Shown here: in pieces, positions 1 to 15,000 of the stretch
Layout: each line of letters begins with the position of its first letter
How positions within the stretch are numbered: the first letter of the stretch is position 1
Source: Corella eumyota
Taxonomy: Eukaryota > Chordata > Ascidiacea > Phlebobranchia > Corellidae
DNA: 64,000 bases
Direction: 5' to 3'
NCBI GenBank assembly: GCA_963082875.1
Contig: OY720097.1
Location: forward strand, 22,886,501-22,950,500
Translations under genes and position numbers: made by a program
The notes under the pieces: generated by a model
The model's database searches: none
What the model saw: only the letters and a program-made list of their open reading frames with translations
Told to the model about the DNA's origin: nothing

Positions 1-3000
1 TAATTGTTGTGTTAGAACCGCACAAGTCCGATTGCCGTGTTTACATAATATTTTTTGAAAATATTAATATTCATAAAAGTTATGATACTTTTATTAAAAA
101 TTTATGAATTTTCAAAACTTAAAATTTTGTATTTTATTAGACGCGCATTGGCCTAACTAACATTCAAGATAAAACATTTCGCAAAAATTTTCAGTAAAAC
201 AAAAGTTTGAGGTAATTTTTATTTTGATTTTCATTAGGTCACGTGATAATTTTGGCCAAGGATATTGCATACAAATTTTTTAGAAAAAAATAAAAAATTT
301 TAAATCGAAAAATAATTGTTGTGTTAGAACTGCACAGGACTAATTACCGTGTTTACAAAATATTTTTCGAAAATATTAATATTCATAAAAGTTATGAAAC
401 TTTTATTAAAAATTTATGAAATCTCAAAACCTAAAATTTTGTATTTTATTACACGCGCATTGGCCTAACTAACATTCAAGATAAAACATTTCGCGAAAAT
501 TTTCAGTAAAACAAAAGTTTGAGGTAATTTTGATTTTGATTTTCATTAGGTCACGTGATATTTTTGGCCAATGATATTGCATACAAATTTTTTAAAAAAA
601 AATAAAAAATTTTAAATCGAAAAATAATTGTTCTGTTAGAACCGCACAGGTCCAATTACCGTGTTTACAAAATATTTTTCAAAAATATTAATATTCATAA
701 AAGTTATGAAACTTTTATTAAAAATTGACAAAATCCAAAACCTAAAATTTTATATTTAATTAGACGCGCATTGATCTAACTAACATTCAAGATAAAACAT
801 TTCGCGAAAATTTTCAGTAAAACAAAAGTTTGAGGTAATTTTTATTTTGGTTTTCATTAGGTCACGTGATATTTTTGGCCAATGATATTGCATACAAATT
901 TTTTGAAAAAAAATAAAAAATTTTAAATCGAAAAATAATTGTTGTGTTAGAACCGCACAGGTCAATTATAAAAATAATTGTTGTGTTAGAACCGCACAGG
1001 TCCAATTACCCGTGTTTACAAAATATTTTTCAAAAATATTAATATTCCTAAAAGTTATGAAACTTTTATTAAAAATTGACAAAATCTCAAAACTTAAAAT
1101 TTTATATTTAATTAGACGCGCATTGGCCTAACTAACATTCAAGATAAAACATTTCGCGAAAATTTTTAGTAAAATAAAAGTTTGAGGTAATTTTTATTTT
1201 GGGTTTAATTAGGTCACGTGATATTTTTGGCCAATGATATTGCATACAAATTTTAAAAAAAAAATAAAAAATTTTAAATCGAAAAATAATTGTTGTGTTA
1301 GAACCGCACAAGTCCGATTGCCGTGTTTACATAATATTTTTCGAAAATATTAATATTCATAAAAGTTATGATACTTTTATTAAAAATTTATGAAATCTCA
1401 AAACCTAAAATTTCGTATTTTATTACACGCGCATTGGCCTAACTAACATTCAAGATAAAACATTTCGCGAAAATTTTCAGTAAAACAAAAGTTTGAGGTA
1501 ATTTTTATTTTGATTTTCATTAGGTCACGTGATATTTTTGGCCAATGATATTGCATACAAATTTTTAAAAAAAAATAAAAAATTTTAAATCGAAAAATAA
1601 TTGTTGTGTTAGAACCGCACAGGACCAATAACCGTGTTTACAAAATATTTTTCGAAAATATTAATATTCATAAAAATTATGAAACTTTTATTAAAAATTT
1701 ATGAAATCTCAAAACCTAAAATTTTGTATTTTATTAGACGCACATTGGCCTAACTAACATTCAAGATAAAACATTTCGCAAAAATTTTCAGTAAAACAAA
1801 AGTTTGAGGTAATTTTTATTTTGGTTTTCATTAGGTCACGTGATATTTTTGGCCAATGATATTGCATGCAAATTTTTTGAAAAAAAATAAAAAATTTTAA
1901 ATCGAAAAATAATTGTTGTGTTAGAACCGCACAGGTCCAATTACCGTGTTTACAAAATATTTTTCGAAAATATTTATATTCATAAAAGTTATGAAACTTT
2001 TATTAAAAATTTATGAAATCTCAAAACCTAAAGTTTTGTATTTTATGACACGCGCATTGGCCTAACTAACATTCAAGATAAAACATTTCGCGAAAATTTT
2101 CAGTAAAACAAAAGTTTGAGGTAATTTTTATTTTGATTTTCATTAGGTCACGTGATATTTTTGGCCAATGATATTGCATACAAATTTTTAAAAAAAAATA
2201 AAAAATTTTAAATCGAAAAATAATTGTTGTGTTAGAACTGCACAGGTCCAATTACCGTGTTGACAAAATATTTTTCAAAAATATTAATATTCATAAAAGT
2301 TATGAAACTTTTATTAAAAATTGACAAAATCTCAAAACCTAAAATTTTATATTTAATTAGATGCACATTGGCCTAACTAACATTCAAGATAAAACATTTC
2401 GCGAAAATTTTCAGTAAAACAAAAGTTTGAGGTAATTTTTATTTTGGGTTTAATTAGGTCACGTGATATTTTTGGCTAATGATATTGCATGCAAATTTTT
2501 TGAAAAAAAATAAAAAATTTTAAATCGAAAAATAATTGTTGTGTTAGAACCGCACAGGTCCAATTACCGTGTTGACAAAATATTTTTCAAAAATATTAAT
2601 ATTCATAAAAGTTATGATACTTTTATTAAAAATTTATGAAATCTCAAAACCTAAAATTTTGTATTTTATTAGACGCGCATTGGCCTAACTAACATTCAAG
2701 ATAAAACATTTCGCGAAAATTTTCAGTAAAACAAAAGTTTGAGGTAATTTTTATTTTGATTTTCATTAGGTCACGTGATATTTTTGGCCAATGATATTGC
2801 ATACAAATTTTTAAAAAAAAATAAAAAATTTTAAATCGAAAAATAATTGTTGTGTTAGAACCGCACAGGTCCAATTACCGTGTTGACAAAATATTTTTCA
2901 AAAATATTAATATTCATAAAAGTTATGAAACTTTTATTAAAAATTGACAAAATTTCAAAACCTAAAATTTTATATTTAATTAGACGCGCATTGGCCTAAC

Positions 3001-6000
3001 TAACATTCAAGATAAAACATTTCGCGAAAATTTTCAGTAAAACAAAAGTTTGAGGTAATTTTTATTTTGGTTTTCATTAGGTCACGTGATATTTTTGGCC
3101 AATGATATTGCATACAAATTTTTTGAAAAAAAATAAAAAATTTTAAATCGAAAAATAATTGTTGTGTTAGAACCGCACAGGTCCAATTACCGTGTTTACA
3201 AAATATTTTTCAAAAATATTAATATTAATAAAAGTTATGAAACTTTTATTAAAAATTGACAAAATCTTAAAACTTAAAATTTTATATTTAATTAGATGCA
3301 CATTGGCCTAACTAACATTCAAGATAAAACATTTCGCGAAAATTTTCAGTAAAACAAAAGTTTGAGGTAATTTTTATTTTGGGTTTAATTAGGTCACGTG
3401 ATATTTTTGGCTAATGATATTGCATGCAAATTTTTTGAAAAAAAATAAAAAATTTTAAATCGAAAAATAATTGTTGTGTTAGAACCGCACAAGTCCGATT
3501 GCCGTGTTTACATAATATTTTTCGAAAATATTAACATTCATAAAAGTTATGATACTTTTATTAAAAATTTATGAAATCTCAAAACCTAAAATTTTGTATT
3601 TTATTAGACGCGCATTGGCCTAACTAACATTCAAGATAAAACATTTCGCGAAATTTTTCCGGAAAACAAAAGTTTGAGGTAATTTTTATTTTGGGTTTAA
3701 TTAGGTCACGTGATATTTTTGGTCAATAATATTGCATACAAATTTTATTAAAAAAAAATAAAAAATTTTAAATCGAAAAATAATTGTTGTGTTAGAACCG
3801 CACAGGTCCAATTACCGTGTTTACAAAATATTTTTCAAAAATATTAATATTCATAAAAGTTATGAAACTTTTATTAAAAATTGACAAAATCTCAAAACTT
3901 AAAATTTTATATTTAATTAGACGCGCATTGGCCTAACTAACATTCAAAATAAAACATTTCGCGAAAATTTTCAGTAAAACAAAAGTTTGAGGTAATTTTT
4001 ATTTTGGTTTTAATTAGGTCACGTGATATTTTTGGCCAATGATATTGCATACAAATTTAAAAAAATAAATAAAAAATTTTAAATCGAAAAATAATTGTTG
4101 TGTTAGAACCGCACAGGACCAATTACCGTGTTTACAAAATATTTTTCGAAAATATTAATATTCATAAAAGTTATGAAACTTTTATTAAAAATTTATGAAA
4201 TCTCAAAACCTAAAATTTTGTATTTTATTAGACGCGCATTGGCCTAACTAACATTCAAGATAAAACATTTCGCGAAAATTTTCAGTAAAACAAAAGTTTG
4301 AGGTAATTTTTATTTTGGTTTTCATTAGGTCACGTGATATTTTTGGCCAATGATATTGCATACAAATTTTAAAAAATAAAAAATTTTAAATCGAAAAATA
4401 ATTGTTGTGTTAGAACCGCACAAGTCCGATTGCCGTGTTTACATAATATTTTTCGAAAATATTAATATTCATAAAAGTTATGATACTTTTATTAAAAATT
4501 TATGAAATCTCAAAACCTAAAATGTTGTATTTTATTAGACGCGCATTGGCCTAACTAACATTCAAGATAAAACATTTCGCGAAAATTTTCAGTAAAACAA
4601 AAGTTTGAGGTAATTTTTATTTTGGTTTTTATTAGGTCACGTGATATTTTTGGCCAATGATATTGCATACAAATTTTAAAAAATAAAAAATTTTAAATCG
4701 AAAAATAATTGTTGTGTTAGAACCGCACAAGTCCGATTGCCGTGTTTACATAATATTTTTCGAAAATATTAATATTCATAAAAGTTATGATACTTTTATT
4801 AAAAATTTATGAAATCTCAAAACCTAAAATTTTGTATTTTATTAGACGCGCATTGGCCTAACTAACATTCAAGATAAAACATTTCGCGAAATTTTTCCGG
4901 AAAACAAAAGTTTGAGGTAATTTTTATTTTGGGTTTAATTAGGTCACGTGATATTTTTGGTCAATAATATTGCATACAAATTTTATTAAAAAAAAATAAA
5001 AAATTTTAAATCGAAAAATAATTGTTGTGTTAGAACCGCACAGGTCCAATTATCGTGTTTACAAAATATTTTTCAAAAATATTAATATTCATAAAAGTTA
5101 TGAAACTTTTATTAAAAATTGACAAAATCTCAAAACTTAAAATTTTATATTTAATTAGACGCGCATTGGCCTAACTAACATTCAAAATAAAACATTTCGC
5201 AAAAATTTTCAGTAAAACAAAAGTTTGAGGTAATTTTTATTTTGGTTTTAATTAGGTCACGTGATATTTTTGGCCAATGATATTGCATACAAATTTAAAA
5301 AAATAAATAAAAAATTTTAAATCGAAAAATAATTGTTGTGTTAGAACCGCACAGGACCAATTACCGTGTTTACAAAATATTTTTCGAAAATATTAATATT
5401 CATAAAAGTTATGAAACTTTTATTAAAAATTTATGAAATCTCAAAACCTAAAATTTTGTATTTAATTACACGCGCATTGGCCTAACTAACATTCAAGATA
5501 AAACATTTCGCGAAAATTTTCAGTAAAACAAAAGTTTGAGGTAATTTTTATTTTGATTTTCATTAGGTCACGTGATATTTTTGGCCAATGATATTGCATA
5601 CAAATTTTTAAAAAAAAATAAAAAATTTTAAATCGAAAAATAATTGTTGTGTTAGAACCGCACAGGTCCAATTACCGTGTTGACAAAATATTTTTCAAAA
5701 ATATTAATATTCATAAAAGTTATGAAACTTTTATTAAAAATTGACAAAATCTCAAAACCTAAAATTTTATATTTAATTAGACGCGCATTGGCCTAACTAA
5801 CATTCAAGATAAAACATTTCGCGAAAATTTTCAGTAAAACAAAAGTTTGAGGTAATTTTTATTTTGGTTTTCATTAGGTCACGTGATATTTTTGGCCAAT
5901 GATATTGCATACAAATTTAAAAAAATAAATAAAAAATTTTAAATCGAAAAATAATTGTTGTGTTAGAACCGCACAGGACCAATTACCGTGTTTACAAAAT

Positions 6001-9000
6001 ATTTTTCGAAAATATTAATATTCATAAAAGTTATGAAACTTTTATTAAAAATTTATGAAATCTCAAAACCTAAAATTTTGTATTTTATTAGACGCGCATT
6101 GGCCTAACTAACATTCAAGATAAAACATTTCGCGAAAATTTTCAGTAAAACAAAAGTTTGAGGTAATTTTTATTTTGGTTTTCATTAGGTCACGTGATAT
6201 TTTTGGCCAATGATATTGCATACAAATTTTAAAAAATAAAAAATTTTAAATCGAAAAATAATTGTTGTGTTAGAACCGCACAAGTCCAATTACCGTGTTT
6301 ACAAAATATTTTTCAAAAATATTAATATTCATAAAAGTTATGAAACTTTTATTAAAAATTTATGAAATCTCAAAACCTAAAATTTTGTATTTTATCACAC
6401 GAGCATTGGCCTAACTAACATTCAAGATAAAACATTTCGCGAAAATTTTCAGTAAAACAAAAGTTTGAGGTAATTTTTATTTTGGTTTTCATTAGGTCAC
6501 GTGATATTTTTGGCCAATGATATTGCATGCAAATTTTTTGAAAAAAAATAAAAAATTTTAAATCGAAAAATAATTGTTGTGTTAGAACCGCACAAGTCCG
6601 ATTGCCGTGTTTACATAATATTTTTTGAAAATTTTAATATTCATAAAAGTTATGATACTTTTATTAAAAATTTATGAAATCTCAAAACCTAAAATTTTGT
6701 ATTTTATTAGACGCGCATTGGCCTAACTAACGTTCAAGATAAAACATTTCGCGAAAATTTTCAGTAAAACAAAAGTTTGAGGTAATTTTTATTTTGATTT
6801 TTATTAGGTCACGTGATATTTTTGGCCAATGATATTGCATACAAATTTTTTGAAAAAAAATAAAAAATTTTAAATCGAAAAATAATTGTTGTGTTAGAAC
6901 CGCACAGGTCCAATTACCGTGTTTACAAAATATTTTTCGAAAATATTAATATTCATAAAAGTTATGAAACTTTTATTAAAAAGTTATGAAATCTCAAAAC
7001 TTAAAATTTTGTATTTTATTAGATGCGCATTAGCCTAACTAACATTCAAGTAAAAACATTTCGCGAAAATTTTCAGTAAAACAAAAGTTTGAGGTAATTT
7101 TTATTTTGATTTTCATTAGGTTACGTGATATTTTTGGCCAATGATATTGCATACAAATTTTTGGAAAAAAAATAAAAAATTTTAAATCGAAAAATAAATG
7201 TTGTGTTAGAACCGCACAGGTCCAATTACCGTGTTTACAAAATATTTTTCAAAAATATTAATATTCATAAAAGTTATAAAACTTTTATTAAAAATTTATG
7301 AAATCTTAAAACCTAAAATTTTGTATTTAATTACACGCGCATTGGCCTAACTAACATTCAAGATAAAACATTTCGCGAAAATTTTCAGTAAAACAAAAGT
7401 TTGAGGTAATTTTTATTTTGATTTTCATTAGGTCACGTGATATTTTTGGCCAATGATATTGCATACAAATTTTTTGAAAAAAAATAAAAAATTTTAAATC
7501 AAAAAATAATTGTTGTGTTAGAACCGCACAGGTCCAATTACCGTGTTTACAAAATATTTTTCGAAAATATTAATATTCATAAAAGTTATGAAACTTTTAT
7601 TAAAAAGTTATGAAATCTCAAAACTTAAAATTTTGTATTTTATTAGACGCGCATTAGCCTAACTAACATTCAAGATAAAACATTTCGCGAAAATTTTCAG
7701 TAAAACAAAAGTTTGAGGTAATTTTTATTTTGATTTTCATTAGGTCACGTGATATTTTTGGCCAATGATATTGCATACAAATTTTTTGAAAAAAAATAAA
7801 AAATTTTAAATCGAAAAATAAATGTTGTGTTAGAACCGCACAGGTCCAATTACCGTGTTTACAAAATATTTTTTAAAAATATTAATATTCATAAAAGTTA
7901 TGAAACTTTTATTAAAAATTTATGAAATCTTAAAACCTAAAATTTTGTATTTTATTACACGCGCATTGGCCTAACTAACATTCAAGATAAAACATTTCGC
8001 GAAAATTTACAGTAAAACAAAAGTTTGAGGTAATTTTTATTTTGGGTTTAATTAGGTCACGTGATATTTTTGGCCAATGATATTGCATGCAAATTTTTTG
8101 AAAAAAAATAAAAATTTTTAAATCGAAAAATAATTGTTGTGTTAGAACCGCACAAGTCCGATTGCCGTGTTTACATAATATTTTTCGAAAATATTAATAT
8201 TCATAAAAGTTATGATACTTTTATTAAAAATTTATGAAATCTCAAAACCTAAAATTTTGTATTTTATTAGACGCGCATTGGCCTAACTAACATTCAAGAT
8301 AAAACATTTCGCGAAATTTTTCAGGAAAACAAAAGTTTGAGGTAATTTTTATTTTGGGTTTAATTAGGTCACGTGATATTTTTGGCCAATGATATTGCAT
8401 ACAAATTTTTAAAAAAAAATAAAAAATTTTAAATCGAAAAATAATTGTTGTGTTAGAACCGCACAGGACCAATTACCGTGTTTACAAAATATTTTTCGAA
8501 AATATTAATATTCATAAAAATTATGATACTTTTATTAAAAATTTATGAAATCTGAAAACCTAAAATTTTGTATTTTATTAGACGCGCATTGGCCTAACTA
8601 ACATTCAAGATAAAACATTTCGCAAAAATTTTTAGTAAAACAAAAGTTTGAGGTAATTTTTATTTTGGTTTTCATTAGGTCACGTGATATTTTTGGCCAA
8701 TGATATTGCATACAAATTTTTTGAAAAAAAATAAAAAATTTTAAATCGAAAAATAATTGTTGTGTTAGAACCGCACAGGTCCGATTACCGTGTTTACATA
8801 ATATTTTTCAAAAATATTAATATTCATAAAAGTTATGAAACTTTTATTAAAAATTGACAAAATCTCAAAACCTAAAATTTTATATTTAATTAGACGCGCA
8901 TTGGCCTAACTAACATTCAAGATAAAACATTTCGCGAAAATTTTCAGTAAAACAAAAGTTTGAGGTAATTTTTATTTTGGTTTTCATTAGGTCACGTGAT

Positions 9001-12000
9001 ATTTTTGGCCAATGATATTGCATACAAATTTTTTGAAAAAAAATAAAAAATTTTAAATCGAAAAATAATTGTTGTGTTAGAACCGCACAGGTCCAATTAC
9101 CGTGTTTACAAAATATTTTTCAAAAATATTAATATTAATAAAAGTTATGAAACTTTTATTAAAAATTGACAAAATCTTAAAACTTAAAATTTTATATTTA
9201 ATTAGATGCACATTGGCCTAACTAACATTCAAGATAAAACATTTCGCGAAAATTTTCAGTAAAACAAAAGTTTGAGGTAATTTTTATTTTGGGTTTAATT
9301 AGGTCACGTGATATTTTTGGCTAATGATATTGCATGCAAATTTTTTGAAAAAAAATAAAAAATTTTAAATCGAAAAATAATTGTTGTGTTAGAACCGCAC
9401 AAGTCCGATTGCCGTGTTTACATAATATTTTTCGAAAATATTAATATTCATAAAAGTTATGATACTTTTATTAAAAATTTATGAAATCTCAAAACCTAAA
9501 ATTTTGTATTTTATTAGACGCGCATTGGCCTAACTAACATTCAAGATAAAACATTTCGCGAAATTTTTCCGGAAAACAAAAGTTTGAGGTAATTTTTATT
9601 TTGGGTTTAATTAGGTCACGTGATATTTTTGGTCAATAATATTGCATACAAATTTTATTAAAAAAAAATAAAAAATTTTAAATCGAAAAATAATTGTTGT
9701 GTTAGAACCGCACAGGTCCAATTACCGTGTTTACAAAATATTTTTCAAAAATATTAATATTCATAAAAGTTATGAAACTTTTATTAAAAATTGACAAAAT
9801 CTCAAAACTTAAAATTTTATATTTAATTAGACGCGCATTGGCCTAACTAACATTCAAAATAAAACATTTCGCGAAAATTTTCAGTAAAACAAAAGTTTGA
9901 GGTAATTTTTATTTTGGTTTTAATTAGGTCACGTGATATTTTTGGCCAATGATATTGCATACAAATTTAAAAAAATAAATAAAAAATTTTAAATCGAAAA
10001 ATAATTGTTGTGTTAGAACCGCACAGGACCAATTACCGTGTTTACAAAATATTTTTCGAAAATATTAATATTCATAAAAGTTATGAAACTTTTATTAAAA
10101 ATTTATGAAATCTCAAAACCTAAAATTTTGTATTTTATTAGACGCGCATTGGCCTAACTAACATTCAAGATAAAACATTTCGCGAAAATTTTCAGTAAAA
10201 CAAAAGTTTGAGGTAATTTTTATTTTGGTTTTTATTAGGTCACGTGATATTTTTGGCCAATGATATTGCATACAAATTTTAAAAAATAAAAAATTTTAAA
10301 TCGAAAAATAATTGTTGTGTTAGAACCGCACAAGTCCGATTGCCGTGTTTACATAATATTTTTCGAAAATATTAATATTCATAAAAGTTATGATACTTTT
10401 ATTAAAAATTTATGAAATCTCAAAACCTAAAATTTTGTATTTTATTAGACGCGCATTGGCCTAACTAACATTCAAGATAAAACATTTCGCGAAATTTTTC
10501 CGGAAAACAAAAGTTTGAGGTAATTTTTATTTTGGGTTTAATTAGGTCACGTGATATTTTTGGTCAATAATATTGCATACAAATTTTATTAAAAAAAAAT
10601 AAAAAATTTTAAATCGAAAAATAATTGTTGTGTTAGAACCGCACAGGTCCAATTATCGTGTTTACAAAATATTTTTCAAAAATATTAATATTCATAAAAG
10701 TTATGAAACTTTTATTAAAAATTGACAAAATCTCAAAACTTAAAATTTTATATTTAATTAGACGCGCATTGGCCTAACTAACATTCAAAATAAAACATTT
10801 CGCGAAAATTTTCAGTAAAACAAAAGTTTGAGGTAATTTTTATTTTGGTTTTAATTAGGTCACGTGATATTTTTGGCCAATGATATTACATACAAATTTA
10901 AAAAAATAAATAAAAAATTTTAAATCGAAAAATAATTGTTGTGTTAGAACCGCACAGGACCAATTACCGTGTTTACAAAATATTTTTCGAAAATATTAAT
11001 ATTCATAAAAGTTATAAAACTTTTATTAAAAATTTATGAAATCTTAAAACCTAAAATTTTGTATTTAATTACACGCGCATTGGCCTAACTAACATTCAAG
11101 ATAAAACATTTCGCGAAAATTTTCAGTAAAACAAAAGTTTGAGGTAATTTTTATTTTGATTTTCATTAGGTCACGTGATATTTTTGGCCAATGATATTGC
11201 ATACAAATTTTTAAAAAAAAATAAAAAATTTTAAATCGAAAAATAATTGTTGTGTTAGAACCGCACAGGTCCAATTACCGTGTTGACAAAATATTTTTCA
11301 AAAATATTAATATTCATAAAAGTTATGAAACTTTTATTAAAAATTGACAAAATCTCAAAACCTAAAATTTTATATTTAATTAGACGCGCATTGGCCTAAC
11401 TAACATTCAAGATAAAACATTTCGCGAAAATTTTCAGTAAAACAAAAGTTTGAGGTAATTTTTATTTTGGTTTTCATTAGGTCACGTGATATTTTTGGCC
11501 AATGATATTGCATACAAATTTTTTGAAAAAAAATAAAAAATTTTAAATCGAAAAATAATTGTTGTGTTAGAACCGCACAGGTCCAATTACCGTGTTTACA
11601 AAATATTTTTCAAAAATATTAATATTAATAAAAGTTATGAAACTTTTATTAAAAATTGACAAAATCTTAAAACTTAAAATTTTATATTTAATTAGATGCA
11701 CATTGGCCTAACTAACATTCAAGATAAAACATTTCGCGAAAATTTTCAGTAAAACAAAAGTTTGAGGTAATTTTTATTTTGGGTTTAATTAGGTCACGTG
11801 ATATTTTTGGCTAATGATATTGCATGCAAATTTTTTGAAAAAAAATAAAAAATTTTAAATCGAAAAATAATTGTTGTGTTAGAACCGCACAAGTCCGATT
11901 GCCGTGTTTACATAATATTTTTCGAAAATATTAACATTCATAAAAGTTATGATACTTTTATTAAAAATTTATGAAATCTCAAAACCTAAAATTTTGTATT

Positions 12001-15000
12001 TTATTAGACGCGCATTGGCCTAACTAACATTCAAGATAAAACATTTCGCGAAATTTTTCTGGAAAACAAAAGTTTGAGGTAATTTTTATTTTGGGTTTAA
12101 TTAGGTCACGTGATATTTTTGGTCAATGATATTGCATACAAATTTAAAAAAATAAATAAAAAATTTTAAATCGAAAAATAATTGTTGTGTTAGAACCGCA
12201 CAGGACCAATTACCGTGTTTACAAAATATTTTTCGAAAATATTAATATTCATAAAAGTTATGAAACTTTTATTAAAAATTTATGAAATCTCAAAACCTAA
12301 AATTTTGTATTTTATTAGACGCGCATTGGCCTAACTAACATTCAAGATAAAACATTTCGCGAAAATTTTCAGTAAAACAAAAGTTTGAGGTAATTTTTAT
12401 TTTGGTTTTTATTAGGTCACGTGATATTTTTGGCCAATGATATTGCATACAAATTTTAAAAAATAAAAAATTTTAAATCGAAAAATAATTGTTGTGTTAG
12501 AACCGCACAAGTCCGATTGCCGTGTTTACATAATATTTTTCGAAAATATTAATATTCATAAAAGTTATGATACTTTTATTAAAAATTTATGAAATCTCAA
12601 AACCTAAAATTTTGTATTTTATTAGACGCGCATTGGCCTAACTAACATTCAAGATAAAACATTTCGCGAAATTTTTCCGGAAAACAAAAGTTTGAGGTAA
12701 TTTTTATTTTGGGTTTAATTAGGTCACGTGATATTTTTGGTCAATAATATTGCATACAAATTTTATTAAAAAAAAATAAAAAATTTTAAATCGAAAAATA
12801 ATTGTTGTGTTAGAACCGCACAGGTCCAATTATCGTGTTTACAAAATATTTTTCAAAAATATTAATATTCATAAAAGTTATGAAACTTTTATTAAAAATT
12901 GACAAAATCTCAAAACTTAAAATTTTATATTTAATTAGACGCGCATTGGCCTAACTAACATTCAAAATAAAACATTTCGCGAAAATTTTCAGTAAAACAA
13001 AAGTTTGAGGTAATTTTTATTTTGGTTTTAATTAGGTCACGTGATATTTTTGGCCAATGATATTACATACAAATTTAAAAAAATAAATAAAAAATTTTAA
13101 ATCGAAAAATAATTGTTGTGTTAGAACCGCACAGGACCAATTACCGTGTTTACAAAATATTTTTCGAAAATATTAATATTCATAAAAGTTATGAAACTTT
13201 TATTAAAAATTTATGAAATCTCAAAACCTAAAATTTTGTATTTAATTACACGCGCATTGGCCTAACTAACATTCAAGATAAAACATTTCGCGAAAATTTT
13301 CAGTAAAACAAAAGTTTGAGGTAATTTTTATTTTGATTTTCATTAGGTCACGTGATATTTTTGGCCAATGATATTGCATACAAATTTTTTGAAAAAAAAT
13401 AAAAAATTTTAAATCGAAAAATAATTGTTGTGTTAGAACCGCACAGGTCCAATTACCGTGTTTACAAAATATTTTTCGAAAATATTAATATTCATAAAAG
13501 TTATGAAACTTTTATTAAAAAGTTATGAAATCTCAAAACTTAAAATTTTGTATTTTATTAGACGCGCATTAGCCTAACTAACATTCAAAATAAAACATTT
13601 CGCGAAAATTTTCAGTAAAACAAAAGTTTGAGGTAATTTTTATTTTGATTTTCATTAGGTCACGTGATATTTTTGGCCAATGATATTGCATACAAATTTT
13701 TGGAAAAAAATAAAAAATTTTAAATCAAAAAATAAATGTTGTGTTAGAACCGCACAGGTCCAATTACCGTGTTTACAAAATATTTTTTAAAAATATTAAT
13801 ATTCATAAAAGTTATGAAACTTTTATTAAAAATTTATGAAATCTTAAAACCTAAAATTTTGTATTTTATTACACGCGCATTGGCCTAACTAACATTCAAG
13901 ATAAAACATTTGCGAAAATTTACAGTAAAACAAAAGTTTGAGGTAATTTTTATTTTGGGTTTAATTAGGTCACGTGATATTTTTGGCCAATGATACTTTT
14001 ATTAAAAATTGACAAAACCTCAAAACTGAAAATTTTATATTTAATTAGACGCGCATTGGCCTAACTAACATTCAAAATAAAACATTTCGCGAAAATTTTC
14101 AGTAAAACAAAAGTTTGAGGTAATTTTATTTTGGGTTTAATTAGGTCACGTGATATTTTTGGTCAATAATATTGCATACAAATTTTATTAAAAAAAAATA
14201 AAAAATTTTAAATCGAAAAATAATTGTTGTGTTAGAACCGCACAGGTCCAATTACCGTGTTTACAAAATATTTTTCAAAAATATTAATATTCATAAAAGT
14301 TATGAAACTTTTATTAAAAAGTTATGAAATCTCAAAACTTAAAATTTTGTATTTTATTAGATGCGCATTAGCCTAACTAACATTCAAGATAAAACATTTC
14401 GCGAAAATTTTCAGTAAAACAAAAGTTTGAGGTAATTTTTATTTTGATTTTCATTAGGTCACGTGATATTTTTGGCCAATGATATTGCATACAAATTTTT
14501 GGAAAAAAAATAAAAAATTTTAAATCGAAAAATAAATGTTGTGTTAGAACCGCACAGGTCCAATTACCGTGTTTACAAAATATTTTTCAAAAATATTAAT
14601 ATTCATAAAAGTTATGAAACTTTTATTAAAAATTTATGAAATCTTAAAACCTAAAATTTTGTATTTAATTACACGCGCATTGGCCTAACTAACATTCAAG
14701 ATAAAACATTTCGCGAAAATTTTCAGTAAAACAAAAGTTTGAGGTAATTTTTATTTTGATTTTCATTAGGTCACGTGATATTTTTGGCCAATGATATTGC
14801 ATACAAATTTTTTGAAAAAAAATAAAAAATTTTAAATCGAAAAATAATTGTTGTGTTAGAACCGCACAGGTCCAATTACCGTGTTTACAAAATATTTTTC
14901 GAAAATATTAATATTCATAAAAGTTATGAAACTTTTATTAAAAAGTTATGAAATCTCAAAACTTAAAATTTTGTATTTTATTAGACGCGCATTAGCCTAA

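Noticed and set aside
2689-2874. A 61-residue open frame recurring across the satellite on the reverse strand (2689, 5486, 8287, 11089, 15624 and others)
   Set aside because: It repeats with the monomer, is AT-driven, has no family resemblance, and is broken in most monomers.
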